This document shows, piece by piece, positions 1-5,135 of a stretch of DNA of 8,653 bases. The translations under genes were made by a program, and so were the position numbers. The notes under the pieces were generated by a model. It made no database searches, had not been told where the DNA came from, and saw only the letters and a list, made by a program, of their open reading frames with translations. Position 1 is the stretch's first letter; every line of letters starts with the position of its first letter. Source of the stretch: JBFGCA01 sp041567315 (GTDB taxonomy: Bacteria; Acidobacteriota; Thermoanaerobaculia; Multivoradales; JAHEKO01); contig JBFGCA010000154.1 in NCBI GenBank assembly GCA_041567315.1, positions 1-8,653 of the forward strand, read 5' to 3'.

Positions 1-15
1 CGTAGCATTCCGTGA

Positions 16-183
16 CTAGTGTTCCGTATGGCAAGTTCCTTGTCACATCGAGAGCGGCGAAGCGCCCGCTGGGCAAGGCGCGACGAGCGAGCATATCGAG
101 GCTATATGCGACCGAGGAGCAACGCCGCCCAGCGGGATGCAACGCCGCTCGAATGTAAAGGAACTTGCCGCACGGGACACTAG
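16..183. repeat. Long imperfect palindrome (foldback/MITE-like element)
   Basis: Almost the whole stretch folds back on itself. The outer arms 16-41 and 158-183 are 26 bases each and pair with a single mismatch (28/171) and two G-T wobbles. Inside, 49-59 pairs with 143-151 apart from a 2-base bulge, 65-74 pairs perfectly with 127-136 (CCCGCTGGGC), 77-80 pairs with 123-126, and 91-96 pairs with 104-109 around a 7-base loop. Both tips are CTAG, which could be the end of the inverted repeat or a short duplicated target. No ORF inside looks real, so a transposase in cis is absent. The structure resembles a non-autonomous foldback element or a large intergenic hairpin repeat. Its class and copy number cannot be judged from one copy. 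Confidence 0.8.
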
Positions 184-193
184 AGGGTCGAAG

Positions 194-1282
194 ATGGCAT
201 TTCAGTGGATGCTGCTGGCGCTGGGGCTGGCGCTGCTGATCGTCGGCGCCGAGCTGCTGGTGCGGGGCGCTTCGCGGCTGGCGGCGGCGGCCGGACTGCC
301 GTCGCTGGTCATCGGGCTGACGGTGGTGGCCTACGGCACCAGCGCCCCCGAGCTGGCGGTCAGCCTGCAGGCCGGCCTCGCCGGCAGCGCCGACATCGCG
401 CTCGGCAACGTGGTCGGCAGCAACATCTTCAACGTGCTGTTCATCCTCGGCGTCTCGGCGCTGGTGGCGCCCCTGACGGTGGCCTCGAAGCTGGTGCGGC
501 TCGACCTGCCGATCCTGGTCGTGGTTTCCGCCGCCGTCATCGTGCTGGGCCGCGATGGCCGGATCGGCCAGCTGGAGGGGGCAGTGCTGGCGATCGCCGG
601 CATCCTCTACACCGTCTTCCTGATCCGCCAGGGCCACCGCGAGGGCCGGCCGGCCGAGGACGGCGGACCACCGCCGTCCGACCCCGGCCGGGTGTGGCCG
701 GGGGCGCTCGCCCTGGTGGCAGTGGGTCTGGCGCTGCTGGTGCTCGGCGCCCGCTGGCTGGTGGAGGGCGCGGTCGCGGTGGCGCGCGGCGCCGGGGTGA
801 GCGAGCTGGTCATCGGCCTCACCCTGGTCGCCGCCGGCACCTCGCTCCCCGAGGTCGCCACCTCGGTGGTCGCCAGCCTGCGGGGCGAGCGCGACATCGC
901 GGTCGGCAACGTGGTGGGCAGCAACCTGTTCAACATCCTCTGGGTGCTGGGGCTGGCGAGCGCCGTCTCGCCGGCCGGCGTCGGGGTGGCGGCGGCCGCC
1001 CTGCGCTTCGACCTGCCGGTGATGCTGGCGGTGGCGGTGGCCTGTCTGCCGGTCTTCTTCACCGGCTGGGTCATCGCCCGCTGGGAGGGCGCCCTGTTCC
1101 TGGGCTACTACCTGGCCTACGTCGCCTTCCTGCTGCTCGCCTCCTCGCAGCACGCCGCCCTGCCGGTGTTCAACGCCGTCATGCTGCGCTTCGTCCTGCC
1201 GCTGACCGCAATCACCCTGCTGGTGCTGACCGCCGGCTGGCTTCGCACCCTGCGCCGGGCCCGCCGCACCCACGGCGGCTGA
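194..1282 (+). CDS. Calcium/sodium antiporter, CaCA superfamily (YrbG-like)
   Basis: Predicted inner-membrane cation antiporter exchanging Ca2+ (or another cation) for Na+ or H+. The 362-residue product has the two inverted alpha repeats that define the family. Alpha-1, about residues 39-85, carries GTSAPELAVS and GNVVGSNIFN. Alpha-2, about 206-252, carries GTSLPEVATS and GNVVGSNLFN. The acidic residues E53 and E220 in the G-T-S-x-P-E motifs are the expected ion ligands. About ten hydrophobic segments are split by a hydrophilic loop at about 147-168, and about 45 residues follow the usual end of the fold, including another hydrophobic helix near 330-350. ATG 194 is preferred over an upstream in-frame ATG at 137, because 137 lies inside the palindrome and adds a charged non-membrane leader, whereas 194 has GAGGG at 183-187. 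No regulon motif is seen upstream, and the native promoter is not visible. The specific ion is inferred from the family. Confidence 0.93.
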   Translation: MAFQWMLLALGLALLIVGAELLVRGASRLAAAAGLPSLVIGLTVVAYGTSAPELAVSLQAGLAGSADIALGNVVGSNIFNVLFILGVSALVAPLTVASKLVRLDLPILVVVSAAVIVLGRDGRIGQLEGAVLAIAGILYTVFLIRQGHREGRPAEDGGPPPSDPGRVWPGALALVAVGLALLVLGARWLVEGAVAVARGAGVSELVIGLTLVAAGTSLPEVATSVVASLRGERDIAVGNVVGSNLFNILWVLGLASAVSPAGVGVAAAALRFDLPVMLAVAVACLPVFFTGWVIARWEGALFLGYYLAYVAFLLLASSQHAALPVFNAVMLRFVLPLTAITLLVLTAGWLRTLRRARRTHGG

Positions 1283-1353
1283 CGGAAGCCCGGGGCGGCG
1301 CCGGTACAATCGCTGCCCGCCCGATCGGGGTCACGGTGAACCACGCCGGGGGC

Positions 1354-1380
1354 GTGACCTTCGCGCGATCCGGGTGTCTA
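1354..1380 (+). promoter_or_regulatory. Predicted ECF-sigma promoter P1, upstream of the sigma gene
   Basis: GTGACC at 1354-1359 is followed after exactly 13 bases by GGTGTCTA at 1373-1380. The same two blocks with the same spacing occur twice more in the window (4949-4975 on the minus strand, 5008-5034 on the plus strand). Block spacing fits an ECF -35/-10 pair: GTGACC, 16 bases, then GTCTA. Transcription should start around 1386-1390. An inverted partial copy of the -35-like block (GGTCACG, 1329-1335) forms a dyad with CGTGACC at 1353-1359, which could be an additional binding half-site or coincidence. Autoregulation by the downstream sigma factor is the natural inference. Confidence 0.72.
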
Positions 1381-1394
1381 GCAAGGGTGTCGGA

Positions 1395-2006
1395 TTGTCG
1401 AAGGCGGCAGCGGCCGGTGAGCTATCGGACGAGCAGCTGGTCTCCAGCTACCTCGCGGGGGGCAGGCGCGACGACCGTCTGTTCGCCGAGCTGTTCCGCC
1501 GGCACCGCCGCGCCGTGTGGCACCGCTGCTACGCCTTCTTCGACAACGCGCTGGACGCCGAGGATTTGACGCAGGAGGTCTTCTTCACGGTCTATCGCAA
1601 GCTCCCGCAGTTCCGGGGCGAGGCGTCGCTGCGCACTTGGCTCGAGCGCGTCGCCACCAACACCTGCAAGAACGAGCTCCGCCGGCGCTCGCGCCGTCCG
1701 CGCACGCTCGACGGGCCGGTCGAGGTGGTAGCCCGGTACCGACCCTCCGAGGCCCCGGGGCCGGCGGCGGTGACCGAGGCGAGGCGGGCCGGCGAGCGGC
1801 TGGTCGCCGCCTTCGCGGCGCTGAGCGAACCGGAGCGCCGGCTGCTGCAGGACGCCGACGTCGACAAGAAGCCCTACAAAGAGATCGCCGCCGATCTGGG
1901 GATCTCGCTGAGCGCCGCCAAGATGCGCGTGCTCCGCACCCGGCTGGCCTTCAAGCAGGCCTACTCTCGGCTGGCAGAACCCGCAGAAAGGAATCCCGAT
2001 GACTGA
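1395..2006 (+). CDS. ECF-type RNA polymerase sigma factor
   Basis: Alternative sigma factor that directs RNA polymerase to a small promoter set. Numbered from a GTG at 1374, region 2 spans about residues 36-106, with the typical D61-A-E-D-L-T-Q-E-V-F core, the FRGEASLRTWL stretch and T95-N-T-C-K-N-E-L-R-R. A linker follows, and region 4 is about 144-198, with the helix-turn-helix PYKEIAADLGISLSAAKMR. Only regions 2 and 4 are present, as expected for ECF factors. The GTG at 1374 lies inside the predicted -10 element (1373-1380), so it is unlikely to be translated from that promoter. TTG 1395, preceded by AAGGG at 1383-1387, is preferred and gives 203 residues. The mRNA would then be nearly leaderless, so the exact start is uncertain. 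The stop overlaps the anti-sigma start by 8 bases. The specific ECF group is not assigned. Confidence 0.93.
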   Translation: MSKAAAAGELSDEQLVSSYLAGGRRDDRLFAELFRRHRRAVWHRCYAFFDNALDAEDLTQEVFFTVYRKLPQFRGEASLRTWLERVATNTCKNELRRRSRRPRTLDGPVEVVARYRPSEAPGPAAVTEARRAGERLVAAFAALSEPERRLLQDADVDKKPYKEIAADLGISLSAAKMRVLRTRLAFKQAYSRLAEPAERNPDD

Positions 2007-2361
2007 GCATCCACCTCTGGATCGACTCCGCTCGCTCCTCGCCGGCGAGCTGGGGGAGGGGCAGAAGGAGGCCCTGGTCGAGCACCTGACGGGGTGCGAG
2101 AACTGCTTCCTGACGGTCGAGGCGCTGTGGCGCGACGAGGAGCCGCTGGCCGCCATCGACGCCCGGCCCGACCTCGACGACGACACCGCCGAGCGGCTCG
2201 AGCGCCGCCTGCTGTCGCGCATCCACCTGGCGAGCTTCGGCAACTCGCTGGCCTGGCTGACCACCGAGGGCTTCCTGCGGGTCGTGCTCGGGCTGCTGCG
2301 GCCGTTCCTGGCCCCCTCGTCGGCGGCGGCCAGGGCGGCCTCCAGGGGGAAGCGGCGATGA
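1999..2361 (+). CDS. Putative zinc-finger (ZAS-type) anti-sigma factor
   Basis: Small 120-residue protein probably holding the upstream ECF factor inactive. H29-x3-C33-x2-C36 (EHLTGCENC) is the HxxxCxxC signature of zinc-associated anti-sigma domains, in the usual place near the N-terminus. It is the immediate partner gene, overlapping the sigma stop by 8 bases, with AAAGGA at 1987-1992 as its binding site. The C-terminal part has an acidic stretch (about 57-69) and a moderately hydrophobic segment (about 84-106, with several arginines) that is not a convincing transmembrane helix. The protein therefore looks cytosolic or peripherally membrane-bound, unlike the many ECF anti-sigmas anchored by a clear helix. 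Metal binding and redox sensitivity are possible but unproven. The gene overlaps the next by 4 bases (ATGA). Confidence 0.8.
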   Translation: MTEHPPLDRLRSLLAGELGEGQKEALVEHLTGCENCFLTVEALWRDEEPLAAIDARPDLDDDTAERLERRLLSRIHLASFGNSLAWLTTEGFLRVVLGLLRPFLAPSSAAARAASRGKRR

Positions 2362-3176
2362 TCGACCTGGAGATCGCCCGCCGCCTCGTCAGCACCCTGG
2401 CCAGCCGCTTCATCGCCTTCGTCCCCACCCTCATCGCGACGCTCCTGATCCTGGCCGCCGGCTGGTTGCTCAGCCGGCTGGCGCAAGGTCTCGTCCGGCG
2501 CTTCCTCGAGCGCCTCGAGCTCGACGAGCGGGTCGCCGAGGGCGACCTCGATCGGACGCTTTCCCGGATCGGTTTCGAGCGCTCCCCCAGCCAGCTCATG
2601 GCGCGGCTCGTCTTCTGGCTGTTCTTCCTGTGCTTCATCGTCTTGGCGCTCGAGAACCTGGGGCTCGACTTTTCGCAGCTGCCGGTGCGCTCGTTCATCG
2701 GCTACCTGCCGGCAGTGCTGGGGGCGATCCTGATCCTGATCGCCGGCACGTTGCTGGCGGCCTTTCTGGGCCGCGCCACCGACGCCGCCCTGGCCGGCAT
2801 GGGGATCGACCAGCACCGCCGGCTGGGTGGTCTGGTGCGGGTGCTGCTGCTGGCCATCACCCTGGTGGTGGTGGTCGAGCAGCTGGGCTTCGACGTCAGC
2901 CTGCTCAGCCAGACCTTCGCCAACCTGTTGACCATCATCGCCGCCGGGCTGGTGCTGACCTTCGCCTGGGGCGGCAAGGAGGTGGCGCGCAACGTCCTCG
3001 CGGGCTACTACGTGCGCGAGCAGTTCGCGGCCGGCGACCGGCTGGTGCTGGAGGGGCGGGAGGCGACGGTCGAGGAGGTCGGTCCGCTCAGCACCCGCCT
3101 GCGGACCGAGCGGGGCGCCCTGATCGTCCCCAACCGCAGCCTGGTCGAGTCCGCGGTCGAGACCGTCGAGGGGTGA
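2358..3176 (+). CDS. Small-conductance mechanosensitive (MscS-like) channel with TM-helix repeats
   Basis: Predicted inner-membrane channel of 272 residues. Hydrophobic segments lie at about 19-40, 82-102, 115-138, 157-176 and 186-206. Segments 1 and 3 are copies of a 'TM helix' repeat (VPTLIATLLILAAGWLL and LPAVLGAILILIAGTLL). The last helix is MscS TM3-like and runs into GGKEVARNVLAGYYVRE. A compact beta domain follows at about 216-262, with GDRLVLEGREATVEEVG and the IVPN motif. The C-terminal alpha/beta vestibule of E. coli MscS is missing, and the protein ends soon after the beta domain. ATG 2358 is chosen because it overlaps the anti-sigma stop by four bases and has AGGGGGA at 2344-2350. 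The frame stays open upstream, but there it only shadows the anti-sigma gene. Translational coupling puts the channel under the same control as the sigma pair. Confidence 0.9.
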   Translation: MIDLEIARRLVSTLASRFIAFVPTLIATLLILAAGWLLSRLAQGLVRRFLERLELDERVAEGDLDRTLSRIGFERSPSQLMARLVFWLFFLCFIVLALENLGLDFSQLPVRSFIGYLPAVLGAILILIAGTLLAAFLGRATDAALAGMGIDQHRRLGGLVRVLLLAITLVVVVEQLGFDVSLLSQTFANLLTIIAAGLVLTFAWGGKEVARNVLAGYYVREQFAAGDRLVLEGREATVEEVGPLSTRLRTERGALIVPNRSLVESAVETVEG

Positions 3177-3211
3177 AAGAAAGCCCCGGGACGCGGGTGG
3201 CGCCCCGGGGC
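3175..3211 (-). terminator. Rho-independent terminator for the minus-strand barrel gene
   Basis: GCCCCGGG (3183-3190) and CCCGGGGC (3204-3211) form a perfect 8-bp stem with a 13-base loop. Read on the minus strand the stem is followed by TTTCTTT (3182-3176). It lies just beyond the stop codon of the minus-strand gene and touches the stop of the plus-strand channel gene, so it separates the two convergent units. There is no T-run in the plus direction. A second, weaker inverted repeat (AAGGGG 3219-3224 with CCCCTT 3233-3238) overlaps the minus-strand stop. Confidence 0.65.
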
Positions 3212-3236
3212 CGAGAAGAAGGGGACGAACGCCCCC

Positions 3237-4817
3237 TTACAGCACGTCGAAGGAGACCCGGAGCAGCAGGTTCTGCCGGGTCTGGGTCTCGTCGAGGACC
3301 TGCGGCAGCCGCAGCAGGTCGAGGGTGTAGTCGATCGACAGGTAGCGGGTAAGCCGGAAGCTCAGCGTGTTCCGCCAGTCGAGGGTCGGCTCGCCGGTGT
3401 CATCGAGATCAGCGAACACCTCGAGGTCGGTGATGTAGGAGAGCACCCGGGTCAGCCGGACGTTACCGGTCACCGTGGTCTCGAAGCCCTCCTGATTGAC
3501 GTCGTCGATCTCGAACAGGTCGAGCTCCGGGGTCGCCAGCAGATCGCTGACCACGAAGGCGTCGTTGAACCGGTTCTGCCGGAAGCCGACGCCGCCCCGC
3601 CAGTTGACCGTCGCGGTGCGGTTGCGGAGCAGCCGCACGTTGATGCCGAAGCCCTCGCGGAGCCGGAGCGAGCCGAAGCCGTCGGCCGTCCGGTACTGCT
3701 CGTTGGCCGGCACGTCGAGCAGGGTGCGGGTCCCGTCCAGACGGTTGTAGGCGACCGTCACCGGCTCGGTGGCCAAAGTCTCGGCCGGGAAGACGTTGGT
3801 CAGCAGGCCGAACCGCGCGTAGGGCCCCCAGCGCTCGTTGAGGAAGCGGGTGTAGACGACGTCGGTCCGCAGCCGGTCCTGGATCTGCTGGGTGGGCAGG
3901 CTCTTGCCCTCCTCGGGATCGACCTGCAGGAAGCCCTCCTCCAGCTCGAAGATGCCGGAGGCGAAGTGGGGGCCGTTCTCGTAGGTCAGGTAGGCATCGA
4001 GGAAGCCCAGACCGGTGAAGCTGGTCTGGTTGGCCGCGCCCACCACCTTGTCGGTGCTGTTGAGCGTCGCGGCGGCGCCGAAGGTGACGCGCCGGGTCCA
4101 GTTGGAGACCGCCTCGGCGGTCTTGACGCCCATCTCGGCCGGGGTGACGACGCCGGCGCCGCGGAAGTTGCCGCTGCCGGGGTCGATGACCAGCTTGAAG
4201 TGGACCAGGCCGCCCTCGGGAACGAAGACGGTGGCGAAGTCCTTGCGCGCCCGGTAGGTCTCGCCGGTCCGCACGACCCGGTAGAGGCCCGGCCGCAGGA
4301 GCCAGGTCTGGGGCGGCTCGGCCTGCAGGGTGTCGGCACCGTAGCCGATGCCGTAGAGCTCGCGCTCGGCCGAGCGGATCAGCTCGTAGGTGCCCCGGTG
4401 GGGGATGTTCTGCTCGTCGACGACCTCGATCTTGAGGCCGCCCCAGCTGACCGGCACTTCGGCGGTGGCGCCGGCCGCGACGGTCACCGGGGCCTCGAGC
4501 ATCTGCTTGACGGCGCCGCTGCCCACCCGCACCACGTAGGAGCCGGGGGCGACGACGATGCGCTTGCCGGTGACGCCACCGGCGACCTTGGACTCGCCCG
4601 AGAAGATCAGCACCTCGGGCTCGTCGGCGCCCTTGCTCATCGCCGGCACGAAGATGGCGCCCTGGCCGGCCGGGATCTCGGTGGCGTCCGCGGCCAGTTG
4701 CTGCTGGGCGTCGGGGGCCGTCCAGGCGTAGAACTCGTCGCCTTGGGCGGCGAGAGTCCCGGCGCCGACCAGCGCCAGGACGGCACCGACGGACAGACTG
4801 GTTCTGAGTATCGACAT
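3237..4817 (-). CDS. Secreted protein, probable outer-membrane beta-barrel, function unknown
   Basis: 526 residues. An N-terminal signal peptide (residues 1 to about 24: MSILRTSLSVG, hydrophobic core, TLAAQ) indicates export. Residues about 27-215 look like one or two beta-sandwich modules with the repeated turn pattern APGSYVVRVGSG and LRPGLYRVVRTGE, reminiscent of PEGA or carboxypeptidase-regulatory-like folds. From about 240 to the end, alternating amphipathic strands with frequent aromatic and arginine residues (RRVTFGAAATLN, DVVYTRFLNERWGPYARFG, LSFRLTRYLSIDYTLDLL) finish with QNLLLRVSFDVL. This suggests a small outer-membrane barrel, loosely like DUF481 or DUF3078-type proteins. I do not recognise the family firmly. 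ATG 4815-4817 has a strong GAAAGGAGG at 4825-4833. It faces away from the TM-repeat gene and carries the sigma-type promoter P3 about 130 bases upstream. Confidence 0.85.
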   Translation of the reverse strand: MSILRTSLSVGAVLALVGAGTLAAQGDEFYAWTAPDAQQQLAADATEIPAGQGAIFVPAMSKGADEPEVLIFSGESKVAGGVTGKRIVVAPGSYVVRVGSGAVKQMLEAPVTVAAGATAEVPVSWGGLKIEVVDEQNIPHRGTYELIRSAERELYGIGYGADTLQAEPPQTWLLRPGLYRVVRTGETYRARKDFATVFVPEGGLVHFKLVIDPGSGNFRGAGVVTPAEMGVKTAEAVSNWTRRVTFGAAATLNSTDKVVGAANQTSFTGLGFLDAYLTYENGPHFASGIFELEEGFLQVDPEEGKSLPTQQIQDRLRTDVVYTRFLNERWGPYARFGLLTNVFPAETLATEPVTVAYNRLDGTRTLLDVPANEQYRTADGFGSLRLREGFGINVRLLRNRTATVNWRGGVGFRQNRFNDAFVVSDLLATPELDLFEIDDVNQEGFETTVTGNVRLTRVLSYITDLEVFADLDDTGEPTLDWRNTLSFRLTRYLSIDYTLDLLRLPQVLDETQTRQNLLLRVSFDVL

Positions 4818-4877
4818 TCCAATGCCTCCTTTCGAGTTGAGACCGCGCGGCCAGCAGGGTCGCCAGCCGTCACGTCA

Positions 4878-4924
4878 GCGGCGGGAGGTCCCGCCGCGGC
4901 GGCAGCCCGAGCGCCGTCGGCGCT
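4878..4924 (-). other. Tandem hairpins in the 5' leader of the barrel gene
   Basis: Between the predicted P3 start and the ATG at 4817 are two compact inverted repeats. GCGGCGGG (4878-4885) and CCCGCCGC (4890-4897) form an 8-bp perfect stem with a 4-base loop. AGCGCCG and CGGCGCT (4910-4916, 4918-4924) are separated by one base. Neither is followed by a T-run on the minus strand, so they are not terminators. They could stabilise the leader or be ordinary GC-rich structure. Confidence 0.35.
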
Positions 4925-4948
4925 GCAGGGGGCCGCACTGCACTCCAA

Positions 4949-4975
4949 TAGACACCGTCCTCAGGGGCCGGTCAC
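4949..4975 (-). promoter_or_regulatory. Predicted ECF-sigma promoter P3, driving the barrel gene
   Basis: On the minus strand GTGACC (4975-4970), 13 bases and GGTGTCTA (4956-4949) repeat exactly the motif and spacing found upstream of the ECF sigma gene. Matching extends outward to ATGTGACC and GGTGTCTAT in common with P2. A start site near 4942 would give a leader of about 125 bases to the ATG at 4817. Confidence 0.72.
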
Positions 4976-5007
4976 ATTACGGCCGGCGGCGCCGTCGCGG
5001 TCCCCAT

Positions 5008-5034
5008 GTGACCCGCACCGACGGCGGGTGTCTA
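5008..5034 (+). promoter_or_regulatory. Predicted ECF-sigma promoter P2, driving the large TM-repeat gene
   Basis: GTGACC (5008-5013), 13 bases and GGTGTCTA (5027-5034) match P1 and P3. With flanks it is ATGTGACC (5006-5013) and GGTGTCTAT (5027-5035). P2 and P3 are mirror images around about 4991, so 4948-5035 reads as an imperfect 88-bp palindrome, which is explained by two outward-facing promoter copies. A start near 5041 would leave a leader of about 95 bases before ATG 5136. Confidence 0.72.
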
Positions 5035-5135
5035 TGTCTGGGAAATGTAAAGTCGAAAGGACCTGCCGGGGCTGCGGAGCCTTGCGCATCGAGCCCCGTT
5101 CGCCGATCTCAAGACCTCAGGGAGGAGTGCAGACC

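Noticed and set aside
137..193. In-frame upstream ATG for the antiporter
   Set aside because: It lies inside the palindromic element and adds a charged stretch before the first membrane helix. ATG 194 has its own GAGGG site.
1305..1310. TACAAT as a housekeeping -10 box before the sigma gene
   Set aside because: No acceptable -35 box at 16-18 bases upstream; the repeated ECF-type motif is a better-supported promoter.
205..1569. Plus-strand 454-codon frame overlapping the antiporter and sigma genes
   Set aside because: Arg/Gly/Ala-rich shadow in another frame of the antiporter, which has both conserved alpha repeats.
1422..2816. Long minus-strand open frame (464 codons)
   Set aside because: It is antisense to the sigma, anti-sigma and channel genes, which have clear family motifs. 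Its translation is low-complexity Gln/Glu/Gly/Arg, typical of a GC-rich shadow.
5042..5068. Partial resemblance of this stretch (AATGTAAAG...AAGGACCTGCCG) to the right arm of the 16-183 palindrome
   Set aside because: Only short interrupted matches and no partner arm nearby, so it is not a supportable second copy.
3966..5135. Plus-strand open frame running continuously into the TM-repeat gene (would make a 993-residue protein)
   Set aside because: The first 390 codons are mostly antisense to the barrel gene, are Gly/Ala-rich without domain features, and end exactly where a Shine-Dalgarno, ATG and signal peptide begin at 5136.
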